Below are positions 36,395-46,258 of a stretch of DNA of 64,000 nt, piece after piece. This stretch comes from JACKII01 sp963807085 (GTDB lineage Bacteria; Pseudomonadota; Alphaproteobacteria; Bin95): NCBI GenBank assembly GCA_963807085.1, contig CAWEBB010000032.1, positions 682,001 through 746,000 of the forward strand, in the 5' to 3' direction. The position numbers and the translations under genes were made by a program. The notes beneath the pieces are model-generated. The model was not told the origin of the DNA. It made no database searches and saw nothing but the letters and a program-made list of their open reading frames with translations. Each line of letters opens with the position of its first letter. Within the stretch, counting starts at the first letter, position 1.

Positions 36395-37616
36395 GAGCGA
36401 GCGGGTTCTTCTTTCTGCAATTCGACCCTATGTTTTGCCGATGCATGACGCGAAGTCCAGCGAAGCGGTGAAGGCCGCCATCCAGAAGCAGGCGAAAAGT
36501 CTGGGCTTCGACACGGTGGGCTTCGCGCCCGCGGCAGCCCATGCGCATCAGCCGGAGCGGCTGCGGGCATTTCTGAACGCCGGTCTGCATGGCGACATGG
36601 ACTGGATGGAAACGACGGCAGAGCGCCGCGCAGACCCGCAGGCGCTATGGCCGGAGGCGCGCTCGGCCGTGGTCGTCGGCCTGAACTACGGGCCGGACCG
36701 GAACCCCATGGCGATGCTGGACGAGCCGCGTCTAGGCGCGATCAGCGCCTATGCCTTGACCGGGCGCGACTACCACGACGTGGTGAAGAAAAAGCTTCGC
36801 CAGTTGGCGCGCTGGATCGCCGAGACGCATGAGTGCGAGGTAAAGCTGTTCGTCGATACCGCGCCCGTCATGGAAAAGCCGCTGGCGGCGCGCGCGGGCC
36901 TTGGCTGGCAGGGCAAGCACACCAATCTGGTGAGCCGCAGCCACGGCTCCTGGTTGTTTCTGGGCGAGGTGCTGACGACGCTCGACCTGCCGCCCGATCT
37001 GCCGGAGTCGGACCATTGCGGCTCCTGCCGCCAATGCCTGGACGTCTGCCCGACCGATGCGTTTATCGCGCCCTACCGGTTGGACCCCCGGCGCTGCATC
37101 GCCTACCTGACCAACGAGCATCAGGGGCATATTCCGGCGGAATTTCGTGCAGCGATCGGCAACCGGGTCTTCGGCTGCGACGACTGCCTGGCGGTCTGCC
37201 CCTGGAACAAGTTCGCGCAAAATGCTCGCGACATGCAGATGTGGCCTCGGGTGGAGTTGGCGGCCCCGCATCTGGCCGATCTGGCGGCGCTGGACGATGT
37301 GGCGTTTCGGGAGGTGTTCCGTCAGTCGCCCGTCAAACGGCTTGGCCGGGACCGGCTTCTGCGCAACGTGCTGATCGCCATCGGCAATAGCGGTGACGCG
37401 GGGCTGGCCGAAGCGGCCGAGCAGCATTTGCCCGATCCCTCGCCGCTGGTGCGGGCGATGGCGGTGTGGGCGCTGGCCCGATTGCTGCCCGTGGACAGGT
37501 TTACGGCGCTCGCGGAAAAGCACGCGCACCACGAAGGCGATGGCGACGTGCGGGCGGAATGGCAGGCGGGCCTTGCGCCGGGCGCGATCTCGCGGAAGAC
37601 TGTTACCGTTACGTAA
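36393..37616 (+). CDS. queG: Epoxyqueuosine reductase
   Basis: 407 residues of QueG, a cobalamin-dependent enzyme reducing epoxyqueuosine to queuosine in tRNA. Two [4Fe-4S] motifs are visible: CGSCRQCLDVCPTDAF and CDDCLAVCPWNKF with the extra Cys in RRCIAYL. The catalytic Asp region is LFVDTAPVMEKPLA. The C-terminus carries a HEAT-like repeat (SPLVRAMAVWALARLL). ATG 36393 has GGAG at 7 nt; ATG 36441 would also fit homologues but lacks a site. The start overlaps the divergent hydrolase start. Confidence 0.92.
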   Translation: MSERVLLSAIRPYVLPMHDAKSSEAVKAAIQKQAKSLGFDTVGFAPAAAHAHQPERLRAFLNAGLHGDMDWMETTAERRADPQALWPEARSAVVVGLNYGPDRNPMAMLDEPRLGAISAYALTGRDYHDVVKKKLRQLARWIAETHECEVKLFVDTAPVMEKPLAARAGLGWQGKHTNLVSRSHGSWLFLGEVLTTLDLPPDLPESDHCGSCRQCLDVCPTDAFIAPYRLDPRRCIAYLTNEHQGHIPAEFRAAIGNRVFGCDDCLAVCPWNKFAQNARDMQMWPRVELAAPHLADLAALDDVAFREVFRQSPVKRLGRDRLLRNVLIAIGNSGDAGLAEAAEQHLPDPSPLVRAMAVWALARLLPVDRFTALAEKHAHHEGDGDVRAEWQAGLAPGAISRKTVTVT

Positions 37617-37643
37617 CAATACGGCTTTGAGGGAGCAGGCTCC

Positions 37644-38720
37644 ATGGCTGGCACCGGTCAGATTTCGTCGACCCTGGCGGTCGAGTCCATTCTGGATCAG
37701 CACAAATTCCCGGAGGACCGGCTCGAAGGCTATATGGCGGAGCATGTGGAGGGCTTTACCCGCCCGCTCACGGTTGGACAGTTCCGGGGCGGCATGTCCA
37801 ACCCCACCTTCATGTTGGAGGACGGGGCGGGCAAGCGTTACGTCATGCGCAAGAAGCCGCCGGGCACGCTGCTGCCGTCGGCCCATGCGGTGGACCGGGA
37901 ATTCAAGGTGATCAGCGCGCTGTGGGATACGGAGGTGCCCGTCGCCAAGCCCTATGCACTCTGCGAGGACGAAAGCGTCATCGGCAAGATGTTCTACATC
38001 ATGGAGCACAAGGCAGGCCGCGTGTTCCGCGACTTCTCCATGCCGGGCTACACGCCGGCGCAGCGGAGGGCGCATTGGAACATCATGATCGAGGTGCTGG
38101 CCCGGCTGCACAACGTCGACTTCCGCGCCGTCGGGCTGGAGGGCTACGGTCGGGTCGGCGGCTACATGGCGCGCCAAGTCAAACGCTGGTCCGGCCAGTA
38201 CGAAGCCTCCAAAACGGGTGAGATCCTAGAGATGGAGAACCTTATCACCTGGCTGAACGACAACATGCCGGAGGACGACGAGACCACCATCGTGCACGGC
38301 GACTACCGGATGGAGAACCTGATCTACCATCCGGACGAGCCGGAAGTGCTGGCTGTGATCGACTGGGAGTTGGGCACGCTCGGCAATCCGATCTCGGATC
38401 TGGCCTATAATTCGCTGACCTATCACTACGGCGATCCCGCGCGCGCGGACATTACCAACGAGAACCTGGAGGAATTGGGCATCCCGACCGAGGAGCAGGC
38501 GGTCGCCAATTACTGCAAGCACACCGGCCGTGACGGCATTCCGAAGTGGAATTTCTATCTGGTGCTCTCGCTGTTCCGGCTGGCCGCCATTACCCAGGGC
38601 GTTTACAAGCGCGGGCTCGAGGGCAATGCCTCCAGCCCGGACGCGATGGAGCGGGGCAAGAATGCTGTGAAGCTCGCGCAAATCGGCTGGCAGCTTGTAC
38701 AGGAGCGGGGCGTCGGCTGA
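37644..38720 (+). CDS. APH-fold phosphotransferase family protein
   Basis: 358 residues of the aminoglycoside-phosphotransferase/choline-kinase-like superfamily, the clade often linked to acyl-CoA dehydrogenases (ACAD10/11-type). The P-loop equivalent is FRGGMSNPTFML, the lysine is in RYVMRKKPPG, the catalytic loop is IVHGDYRMENLIYHP and the metal-binding Asp is in VIDWELGTLGNP. It starts 27 bp after queG. The phospho-acceptor is unknown; hydroxyacyl-CoA has been proposed for some relatives, and the only acyl-CoA dehydrogenase in the window lies far off at 3198. Confidence 0.84.
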   Translation: MAGTGQISSTLAVESILDQHKFPEDRLEGYMAEHVEGFTRPLTVGQFRGGMSNPTFMLEDGAGKRYVMRKKPPGTLLPSAHAVDREFKVISALWDTEVPVAKPYALCEDESVIGKMFYIMEHKAGRVFRDFSMPGYTPAQRRAHWNIMIEVLARLHNVDFRAVGLEGYGRVGGYMARQVKRWSGQYEASKTGEILEMENLITWLNDNMPEDDETTIVHGDYRMENLIYHPDEPEVLAVIDWELGTLGNPISDLAYNSLTYHYGDPARADITNENLEELGIPTEEQAVANYCKHTGRDGIPKWNFYLVLSLFRLAAITQGVYKRGLEGNASSPDAMERGKNAVKLAQIGWQLVQERGVG

Positions 38721-38806
38721 CCCGGATTTGACGGAGGCGCGTTGGCAAGCGTGCCGATGGGTGGCATGCTCCATCCATCCTTTGCCGATGACGCCGGACC
38801 CGAAGC

Positions 38807-40255
38807 ATGACGACGCCGCTGCACTACCGATCCGCGACCGAGATCGCCTCCCAAATCGTCCGCCGCAAGATCAGCGCGCGGGAGGTGCTGGAGCATTTCC
38901 TCGCCCGCGTGGAGAAATACAACCCGGCGCTGAATGCCATCATCTGGATGGATACCGACGGCGCCCGCCGGACGGCTGACGAGGCCGACGCTGCGCTTGC
39001 AAAGGGGCAGGTCTGGGGCCCGCTGCACGGCGTACCCATGACCATCAAGGAGAGCTACCAGGTTGCCGGTTCGCCCACGACCTGGGGCAATCCGGATTTC
39101 AAGAACAACATTGCGGAAGAGGACGCGATCAGCGTCCAGCGGCTGAAAAAGGCCGGCGTGAACCTTTTCGGCAAATCCAACGTGCCGTTCATGCTGGCAG
39201 ACTGGCAGTCCTTTAACGAGATCTACGGCACCACCAACAATCCCTGGGACCTGGAGCGGACACCCGGCGGTTCCTCCGGCGGATCGGCGGCGGCATTGGC
39301 GGCGGGCCTCACGGCGCTGGAGGCGGGCAGCGATATCGGTGCCTCTGTTCGCAATCCGGCCCACTATTGCGGGGTCTTCGGACACAAGCCGACCTGGGGC
39401 GTGGCTTCACCGCGCGGCCAGTCCCTGCCGGAGACCTACGCGGCCAGCGATATCAGCGTGATCGGCCCGCTGGCGCGCAGCGGCGCCGATCTGGAAACGG
39501 CGCTGAGGGTGATGGCGGGGCCAGACGGGGTGGACGGCATCGGCTGGAGCCTGTCGCTGCCAGCCTCTCGCCATCGCCGCTTGAGCGATTTCCGGGTGGC
39601 GGTGAAGCTGGGCGATCCGAATTGCGACGTGGACAAGGGCTATGCCGATGCCTTGCAGACCATGGCCGACGCCCTCGCGAAAGCCGGCGCGACCGTGCGG
39701 GAGGTCGAGCCCGACATCGACACCGGCAAGCTTTACGAGAATTACGTGCTGATGCTGCGCGCGGCGACTTCCGGCCGGATGCCGCAAGCCATGCTGGAGC
39801 TTTCCGAAGAGGTGCTGAAGCGGGACGATGACGGCAGCTATCTCTACCGCACGGCCCGCGGCAACCTGATGAGTCACCGGGAATGGCTGGCGCTAAACAA
39901 TGAACGGCACAAGTTCCGCTATGCCTTTGCCGACTTCTTCAAGGAATGGGACATTCTGCTGTGCCCGGCGGCGGCCGGGCCCGCCTGGCCGAAAAACGAA
40001 GAAGGCATGCGGCACGACCGCAAGATCGACGTGAACGGTAAACAGGCCTATGGCACCGACCAAATGTTCTGGGCCGGCTATTCCTGCAGCACCTATCTGC
40101 CGGCGACGGTCGGGCCGGCCGGTTTGGTGCAGGGCCTGCCCGTCGGCTATCAGGCGGTGACGGGTCAATACTTGGACTACACGTCCATTGAATTCGCCAA
40201 GCTGGTGGAGCGCGAGATTTTGGGATTCCAGCCGCCGCCCGGTTATGATGACTAA
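38807..40255 (+). CDS. Amidase (amidase-signature family)
   Basis: 482 residues of the amidase-signature family, with the Ser-cisSer-Lys triad in MTIKESYQVAG (Lys), GGSSGGSAAALAAG and the nucleophile in AGSDIGASVRNPAHYCGVFG. It hydrolyses an amide to acid and ammonia. It lies upstream of a TauD-family dioxygenase by 29 bp, suggesting joint use of an organic nitrogen compound. The substrate is unknown. Start ATG 38807 fits the family N-terminus (HYRSATEIASQI). Confidence 0.9.
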   Translation: MTTPLHYRSATEIASQIVRRKISAREVLEHFLARVEKYNPALNAIIWMDTDGARRTADEADAALAKGQVWGPLHGVPMTIKESYQVAGSPTTWGNPDFKNNIAEEDAISVQRLKKAGVNLFGKSNVPFMLADWQSFNEIYGTTNNPWDLERTPGGSSGGSAAALAAGLTALEAGSDIGASVRNPAHYCGVFGHKPTWGVASPRGQSLPETYAASDISVIGPLARSGADLETALRVMAGPDGVDGIGWSLSLPASRHRRLSDFRVAVKLGDPNCDVDKGYADALQTMADALAKAGATVREVEPDIDTGKLYENYVLMLRAATSGRMPQAMLELSEEVLKRDDDGSYLYRTARGNLMSHREWLALNNERHKFRYAFADFFKEWDILLCPAAAGPAWPKNEEGMRHDRKIDVNGKQAYGTDQMFWAGYSCSTYLPATVGPAGLVQGLPVGYQAVTGQYLDYTSIEFAKLVEREILGFQPPPGYDD

Positions 40256-40284
40256 GACGCACCCACGACAGACGGAGGAAGATC

Positions 40285-41148
40285 ATGGCCATTTCGATTA
40301 CGCCTAGCGGCAAGGGTCTCGGAGCGGACATTGCCGGGGTCGATCTGTCCAAGGTGACGCGGGACCAGGTCGAGGAGATCCGGCAAGCCTGGATTGATCA
40401 CCAGGTGCTGCGGTTCCGGGGACAGAAGCTGTCGGACGACGACCTCGCCAACTTCTCCGCCCATTTCGGCGAATTGGAGGGCGCGCCCATCGGCTTCAAA
40501 GGCAGAAGCTACATGACCGACCGGCCGGAGGTGACGGTCATCTCGAACATCAAGGTGGACGGGGAGGCCATTGGCGGCCTGGGCGATGGGGAGGCCGAGT
40601 GGCACTCCGACATGACCTATAACGACCTGCCGCCCGATGCCTCCGCCCTCTATTCGCTGGAGGTGCCGCCGGCCGGCGGCGATACCTGGTTCATGGACAT
40701 GTACCAGGCCTATGAGGCGCTGCCGGATGCCATGAAAGAAAAATTGGAGGGGCTGACTTGCAAGCATGACGCCACCCGCTCGTCCGATGGCAGGCTGCGC
40801 ATGGGCTACAAGGAGGTTTACAGCCGCGAGGAGCTGCCGGGCGCGGTGCACCCGCTGGCGATCCGGCATCCGGTGAGCGGGCGCAAGGCGCTCTATCCCG
40901 GCCGGCGCCTGAATGCGCATGTGATGGAGTTGCCGCCGGCGGAAAGCGAGAAGCTGCTGGACGATCTTTGGGACCATCTGCTGGCCAACGGCCGCACCTG
41001 GGCCCAGCAATGGCAGGTGGGCGATCTGGTAATGTGGGACAACCGCTGCGTGCTGCACCGGCGCGATGCCTTCGACCCCAATAGCCGCCGCCTGATGCAT
41101 CGCACCCAGATGAAGGGCAGCGCCAAGCCGGTGGCCGCAGCGGCGTAG
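40285..41148 (+). CDS. TauD/TfdA-family Fe(II)/2-oxoglutarate dioxygenase
   Basis: 287 residues. The iron site is H-x-D in AEWHSDMTY near residue 110 and the distal His in NRCVLHRRDAFDP; Arg in RRLMHRTQ binds 2-oxoglutarate. The N-terminus ITPSGKGLGADIAGVDLS is typical. The family hydroxylates taurine, phenoxyacetates and many other substrates; which one is not readable. GGAGG precedes the ATG by 7 nt. Likely co-transcribed with the amidase. Confidence 0.9.
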   Translation: MAISITPSGKGLGADIAGVDLSKVTRDQVEEIRQAWIDHQVLRFRGQKLSDDDLANFSAHFGELEGAPIGFKGRSYMTDRPEVTVISNIKVDGEAIGGLGDGEAEWHSDMTYNDLPPDASALYSLEVPPAGGDTWFMDMYQAYEALPDAMKEKLEGLTCKHDATRSSDGRLRMGYKEVYSREELPGAVHPLAIRHPVSGRKALYPGRRLNAHVMELPPAESEKLLDDLWDHLLANGRTWAQQWQVGDLVMWDNRCVLHRRDAFDPNSRRLMHRTQMKGSAKPVAAAA

Positions 41149-41160
41149 GACGGCTTGCCC

Positions 41161-41982
41161 TCAGTCGCAGGCGGGCTCGGGCAGGGCTTCGACGGAGCGC
41201 AGCCGGGTGCGGATCACCAAGTCCGGATAGTGGAAGTCCGCGGCGACCCGAATGCCGGACACTGAGATCGTCTCGGTAATTTCGTACGTCGGCATTGGCG
41301 AGGCCGGATCTTCGAAGACAGCGGTTGTGACGCGCCAAAGTTCGTCGCCGACAATCCCCGCCTCATCGGCGAATCCGGCTTGCTCTGCCGCGGTTAGTGC
41401 CGCTTTCGATAGGATCTGGGTTCGAACCTGCGCCGGGTCCGTGTCCGGCATCTCGCCGCGCAAGACCTCTCTGGAAACGCCATCATCGCCCCTCTCAACG
41501 GCCTGCAGCACAATGCCGAGATATTGCCAAGGCAGCACGACATTCGCCGGAAGCTTGCGGGTTTCTTCCTTCGGCTCGAAGTAGCGGAGTGTGAAAGCGC
41601 CATCGGGCCCACGGTCGGCCGATCCGCTGACCCGCGCTGCCATTTCGCTATTGGTTTCGATCTTCAGGGCGAACCGGAACTGATCACCGTTCGCCGTTTC
41701 CCACGAACTCACGGTGGCATCGGTCACGACTTCGTCGCCGTCCTGATAGACCGTGCGCAGGCCCGAACGCTGATAAAGCGTTGCGCCCTCGCAATTCCGC
41801 TCCCATTCCAGCGCTTCGATGCCGCTAAACTGGGTGATGGTGCCGGAGGCATCGGGCGATGCGCTCAGATCATAGACCGCCCGGTGCGACACCGGCGGCG
41901 CCAGCGACGATGCCCGCGCGGTACCCAATAAACACACTGCTATCCCAAGGATAACGACAAGCAGATGCTGAGATATGCTCAC
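41161..41982 (-). CDS. eipB: DUF1849/EipB-type envelope integrity protein
   Basis: 273 residues with a signal peptide (hydrophobic LLVVILGIAVCLLG, cleavage near ARASS). The mature protein matches the DUF1849 family: PVSHRAVYDLSLS-like start (here PVSHRAVYDLSASPDA), FSGIEALEWERNCEG, two cysteines (NCEG, PACD) that form the EipB disulfide, and FHYPDLVIRTRLRSVE. EipB is a periplasmic beta-spiral protein needed for cell-envelope integrity in Brucella, and the family is largely alphaproteobacterial. It converges with the TauD gene. Confidence 0.85.
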   Translation of the reverse strand: MSISQHLLVVILGIAVCLLGTARASSLAPPVSHRAVYDLSASPDASGTITQFSGIEALEWERNCEGATLYQRSGLRTVYQDGDEVVTDATVSSWETANGDQFRFALKIETNSEMAARVSGSADRGPDGAFTLRYFEPKEETRKLPANVVLPWQYLGIVLQAVERGDDGVSREVLRGEMPDTDPAQVRTQILSKAALTAAEQAGFADEAGIVGDELWRVTTAVFEDPASPMPTYEITETISVSGIRVAADFHYPDLVIRTRLRSVEALPEPACD

Positions 41983-42043
41983 AAGATCATTCGCTTCGAT
42001 TGTTTGCCGCCATCAAATATGGGCGGTACCTGGCCGGGGAACA

Positions 42044-43837
42044 TCATTCGGGCGGAAGGTCCAGCCGGATCCAAAGCTCTTGCAGCCGTGCGTCTTCCAC
42101 TTCTGCCGGGGCTTGCATCATCAGGTCTTCGGCCCGCTGGTTCATCGGGAAGGCGATGACCTCGCGGATATTGGGCTCGTCCGCCAACAGCATGACAATA
42201 CGGTCGATGCCGGGCGCCGAGCCGCCATGCGGCGGCGCTCCCAGTTTCAAGGCATTGATCATGCCGCCGAAGCGCGCATCGACCACGTCCGCACCATAGC
42301 CGGCGATCTCGAACGCCTTGTACATGATTTCCGGCCTATGATTCCGGATCGCGCCGGAGGAAAGCTCCACGCCGTTGCAGACGATATCGTACTGGAACGC
42401 CTTGATCGCGAGCGGGTCCTGACTCTCCAACGCTTCCATTCCGCCCTGGGGCATCGAGAAAGGATTGTGGCTGAACTCGATCTTGCCGGTTTTTTCGTCC
42501 AGCTCGTACATCGGGAAGTCAACGATCCAGCAGAATTTGAAAGCACCCTGTTCGATCAGGTCGAGCTGCTCGCCGATTTCGGTGCGGGCGACTCCTGCCA
42601 GCTTGGCGGCCTCGCCGGGCTTGTCGCAGGCAAAGAACACGGCGTCGCCATCCTCGATGCTGGCCAGTTCCTTGATCCGGGCGACCCGATTCGCATCCAG
42701 ATTGCGAGCGATGGGGCCGCGGGGCTCGCCGTCTTCGGCATACTGGATATATCCGAGGCCCGGCGCGCCCAGGCCGCGGGCCCAGTCGTTCAGCTTGTCG
42801 AAAAAGCTGCGCGGCCGGCCGGCAGCACCGGGCGCCGGAATGGCCCGGACAACGGCGCCATTCTCGATGTTCTTGGCGAAGATGCCGAAGCCGGAGCCGC
42901 GGAATGCTTCGGTCACGTCGGCGATTTTAATGGGGTTGCGCAGGTCCGGCTTGTCGTTGCCGTAGAGCAGCACTGCCTCGTCATAGGGAATGCGCGGGAA
43001 GGGGGCGGGCGAGACCGTGCGGCCTGCTGCGAACTCCTCGAACACGCCTGCCAGCACCGGTTCGATGGCGGCGAACACATCCTCCTGGGTGACGAAGCTC
43101 ATCTCGAAGTCGAGCTGGTAGAACTCGCCCGGCGATCGGTCGGCGCGGGCGTCCTCATCCCGGAAGCAGGGGGCGATCTGGAAGTAGCGGTCGAAGCCCG
43201 CCACCATCAGCAACTGCTTGAACTGCTGCGGGGCCTGGGGCAGTGCGTAGAACTTGCCCGGATGCAGCCGGGAGGGCACCAGATAGTCGCGGGCGCCTTC
43301 CGGGCTGGTCGCGGTCAGGATGGGCGTCTGATACTCGCGGAAGCCCTGGTCGATCATGCGGCGCCGGATTGAAGAAATCACATCGGATCGCAGCGTGATA
43401 TTCCGCTGCATCTTCTCGCGCCTGAGGTCGAGATAGCGGTAGCGCAGGCGGGTCTCCTCGCCATAGTCTTCTTCCGAGTTCACCTGGAGCGGCAGGGTTT
43501 CCGCCGGCCCTTGCACGGTGATTTCCTGCACGCCGATCTCAATGCCGCCGGTCGGCAGGTTCGGGTTTACCGTATCGGCGGACCGCGCCAAGCATTTGCC
43601 CGTGACGGTGACGACCGTTTCGTTGCGCAGCCGGTCGACAGTGCCGAACGCGTCCGCCTGGCTTTCGTCCACCACGCACTGGGTCAGTCCGTAATGGTCG
43701 CGCAGGTCGATGAACAGCAGGCCGCCATGGTCGCGCTTGCGATGTACCCAGCCGGACAGGCGCACGGTCTCGCCCACATGCGTGGGGCGCAGCTCGCCAC
43801 AGGTGTGGGAACGGTAGGCGTGCAGGGTCTCGTTCAT
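42044..43837 (-). CDS. aspS: Aspartyl-tRNA synthetase
   Basis: 597 residues, bacterial-type AspRS. The N-terminal OB-fold anticodon domain has LSGWVHRKRDHGGLLFIDLRD; class II motif 2 is FRDEDARADRSPGEFYQLD; the bacterial GAD insert spans ~280-420; motif 3 is GGSAPGIDRIVMLL. It charges tRNA-Asp; whether it is non-discriminating (also tRNA-Asn) depends on genes outside. The divergent rnd gene lies 150 bp upstream, as in many alphaproteobacteria. Confidence 0.96.
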   Translation of the reverse strand: MNETLHAYRSHTCGELRPTHVGETVRLSGWVHRKRDHGGLLFIDLRDHYGLTQCVVDESQADAFGTVDRLRNETVVTVTGKCLARSADTVNPNLPTGGIEIGVQEITVQGPAETLPLQVNSEEDYGEETRLRYRYLDLRREKMQRNITLRSDVISSIRRRMIDQGFREYQTPILTATSPEGARDYLVPSRLHPGKFYALPQAPQQFKQLLMVAGFDRYFQIAPCFRDEDARADRSPGEFYQLDFEMSFVTQEDVFAAIEPVLAGVFEEFAAGRTVSPAPFPRIPYDEAVLLYGNDKPDLRNPIKIADVTEAFRGSGFGIFAKNIENGAVVRAIPAPGAAGRPRSFFDKLNDWARGLGAPGLGYIQYAEDGEPRGPIARNLDANRVARIKELASIEDGDAVFFACDKPGEAAKLAGVARTEIGEQLDLIEQGAFKFCWIVDFPMYELDEKTGKIEFSHNPFSMPQGGMEALESQDPLAIKAFQYDIVCNGVELSSGAIRNHRPEIMYKAFEIAGYGADVVDARFGGMINALKLGAPPHGGSAPGIDRIVMLLADEPNIREVIAFPMNQRAEDLMMQAPAEVEDARLQELWIRLDLPPE

Positions 43838-43986
43838 AGGGTAAGCTCTAGTCGGGCATTTGCTACAAGAAAGCGACCGCGTGCGCTACGGAGGGCCTTC
43901 TGTCAAGGCGGCGGGTGCGCGCTCTGCCCGAATTCCCATTTGCGCCAGCCTTCTATACAAGGGCGGGATTACATCCTGGAGATTTC

Positions 43987-45147
43987 ATGGCGACCCTGAT
44001 CACCGAAACCGCCGCGCTGGCGGAACTCTGCCAAAAGCTGGCTTCTGAGACCTTTGTCACGGTCGATACCGAGTTCCTGCGGGAAAGCACGTACTGGCCG
44101 CAGCTGTGCCTAGTCCAATTGGCCGGCGCGGAGGATGCCGCCGCCATCGATGCCCTGGCGCCGAACATAGACCTGCAACCGCTGCTGGACCTGATGGCTG
44201 ATCAAAGCGTGCTGAAAGTCTTTCACTCGGCACGTCAGGATCTGGAGATATTTTACCAGCTGATGGGCGAAGTGCCGGCGCCGCTGTTCGATAGCCAGGT
44301 GGCGGCCATGGTGTGCGGGTTCGGCGACTCGATCGCCTATGACCGGCTGGTGCAGGCGCTGACCGGCGAGGCCGTGGACAAGGCTTCCCGTTTCACCAAT
44401 TGGGCCGATCGGCCGTTGACGGCCGCGCAGTTGGCCTATGCGCTGTCCGACGTGACCCATCTGCGCGACGTCTATACCGGGCTCTGCCGCCGCTTGGAGG
44501 AGAGCGGGCGGACCGATTGGCTGGACGACGAAATGGCGGTCCTGGCCGACCCGGCCTCCTATCGGAACGACCCGGAACTGGCCTATCTGCGCATCAAGAG
44601 CCGGACCAACAAACCCAGGTTTGTCGCCGTGCTGCAGAAGGTGGCGGCCTGGCGCGAGCAGGAGGCACAGAACCGGAACCAGCCGCGCAACTGGGTGTTG
44701 CGGGACGACGCGCTGCTCAATATTGCCGCCCAGATGCCGACCACGGTAAAGGTGCTCGCGCGGGTGCGCGGGCTGGGCAAGGGCCAGGCGGAGGGCCGCA
44801 TCGGCCGTGAGATCATGGAGGCGGTTCAGGCGGGCATTGACCTGCCGCCCGACGAGCGCCCGAGCGCCCGCACACCACAGCCCCAGGGCGCGCGCGCGAC
44901 CGCTGCCGCCGACTTGCTGAAAGTTCTGCTGAAAGCTTGTTGCGACAAGCACGACGTGGCGCCGAAGCTGATCGCTTCATCACAGGACCTCGACCAGTTG
45001 TCGGCCGGGGAGCGCGAAGGCATCGCCGCCTTGGAGGGCTGGCGCCGCGAGGTCTTCGGGCAGCACGCTATTGACCTTGTGGAAGGCCGTCTGGCGCTCA
45101 CCTACCGTGACGGTGAGATTGCCTGGCTGCACGCCGACGACCACTAG
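43987..45147 (+). CDS. rnd: Ribonuclease D
   Basis: 386 residues. The DEDD exonuclease motifs are TVDTEFLRESTYWP (ExoI), KVFHSARQDLEIFY (ExoII) and YALSDVTHLRDVY (ExoIII, Tyr-type). A HRDC domain follows (RDDALLNIAAQMP). It trims tRNA 3' ends. ATG 43987 is preferred to the frame start at 43915 since homologues begin just before the ExoI motif and GGAG lies 8 nt upstream. Confidence 0.93.
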   Translation: MATLITETAALAELCQKLASETFVTVDTEFLRESTYWPQLCLVQLAGAEDAAAIDALAPNIDLQPLLDLMADQSVLKVFHSARQDLEIFYQLMGEVPAPLFDSQVAAMVCGFGDSIAYDRLVQALTGEAVDKASRFTNWADRPLTAAQLAYALSDVTHLRDVYTGLCRRLEESGRTDWLDDEMAVLADPASYRNDPELAYLRIKSRTNKPRFVAVLQKVAAWREQEAQNRNQPRNWVLRDDALLNIAAQMPTTVKVLARVRGLGKGQAEGRIGREIMEAVQAGIDLPPDERPSARTPQPQGARATAAADLLKVLLKACCDKHDVAPKLIASSQDLDQLSAGEREGIAALEGWRREVFGQHAIDLVEGRLALTYRDGEIAWLHADDH

Positions 45148-45186
45148 ACCCATTTGATCCAGCCACAGGAACGGGGCGTACCAATC

Positions 45187-46149
45187 ATGGAATTTACCGA
45201 TTTCGGCCGAACCGGATTGCGGGTTTCGGTAGCGGGTCTCGGTTGCGGCGGGAACAGTCGGCTCGGCCTCGGACAAGGCAAGAGCGAAGCCGACGCGGTA
45301 ACTCTGATCCGGGCCGCGCACGATCTGGGCGTCAACCTGATCGACACCGCAGAGGCCTATGGCACCGAAGGCGTGGTCGGAGAGGCGGCCCGTCAGATCG
45401 GACGCGACCGGCTGGTGATCGCCAGCAAAGCCAGCCTGCGCGCGGGCGGCGAGCTGATCGGCGGTCCGGCCTTGCAGGCCAAGCTGGAGGCGTCGCTGGC
45501 ACGACTCGGCACCGACCATATCGACATCTACCAACTGCACGCGGTCGCGCCGGCCACCTATGACCATTGCGTCGAGCACTTGGTGCCGGTGCTGGTACGA
45601 GCAAAAGAGGCGGGCAAGATCCGGCATATCGGCCTGACCGAGACCTCGCCCAACGACCCGGACCAAAAGATGTTGCAACGGGCGCTCGCCGAACCCTGGT
45701 GGGAAAGCGCCATGTTCGCCTTTCACATGCTGCACCAGGGCGCGCGGCGGCATGTGTTTCCGCTATCGCAGAAAAACGGGGTCGGCACGCTCCTGATGTT
45801 CGTCGTGCGCAACATTTTCAGCCAGCCGGGCCTGCTGGCCGCGACGGTCAATGAACTCTGCGCAGAGGGGCGCTTGCCGCCGGAACTGGCGGACGATCCG
45901 GAGCCGCTCGGCTTTCTGCTGCACGAGGGCGGCGCGACCAACTTGCTGGACGCGGCCTACCGCTATGCCCGGCACGAGCCGGGGGCGGACGTGACCCTGT
46001 TCGGCACCGGCGACGTGGCGCATCTGGAGGCGAATATCCGCTCCATCCTGCGGCCGGCCCTGCCGGAAGCGGACCGGGTGCGGCTGGCGGCGGTGTTCGG
46101 GCATTTGTCCGGCGTGGGGCTGGATTTGCCGGGGCGCGCGAAAAACTAG
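45187..46149 (+). CDS. Aldo/keto reductase
   Basis: 320 residues of the aldo/keto reductase TIM-barrel family. Features: GLGCGGNSRLGLG, the catalytic Asp and Tyr in LIDTAEAYGTEG, Lys in VIASKASLRAG and the loop IDIYQLHAVAP. The C-terminal NADPH region diverges from classical AKRs. The gene's last ~60 bp recur as a remnant at 46845-46903, between two cupin genes, showing that it formed the left edge of an old tandem duplication. Its neighbours (two cupins, TauD) suggest an oxidative catabolic set. Confidence 0.86.
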   Translation: MEFTDFGRTGLRVSVAGLGCGGNSRLGLGQGKSEADAVTLIRAAHDLGVNLIDTAEAYGTEGVVGEAARQIGRDRLVIASKASLRAGGELIGGPALQAKLEASLARLGTDHIDIYQLHAVAPATYDHCVEHLVPVLVRAKEAGKIRHIGLTETSPNDPDQKMLQRALAEPWWESAMFAFHMLHQGARRHVFPLSQKNGVGTLLMFVVRNIFSQPGLLAATVNELCAEGRLPPELADDPEPLGFLLHEGGATNLLDAAYRYARHEPGADVTLFGTGDVAHLEANIRSILRPALPEADRVRLAAVFGHLSGVGLDLPGRAKN

Positions 46150-46258
46150 CGTGCGATCGGCATCGGAGGGGACCCTATACTCTGCTTTCCCCGGTGGCCC
46201 TTCCAGGCCGAATGGTTTACCCTTTGCGCGGAATTGTCTCAGCGCAAAGGAAACAGCG

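Noticed and set aside
41975..43372. 465-residue open frame opposite aspS
   Set aside because: aspS is unmistakable on the other strand and the reverse frame has no protein-like motifs.
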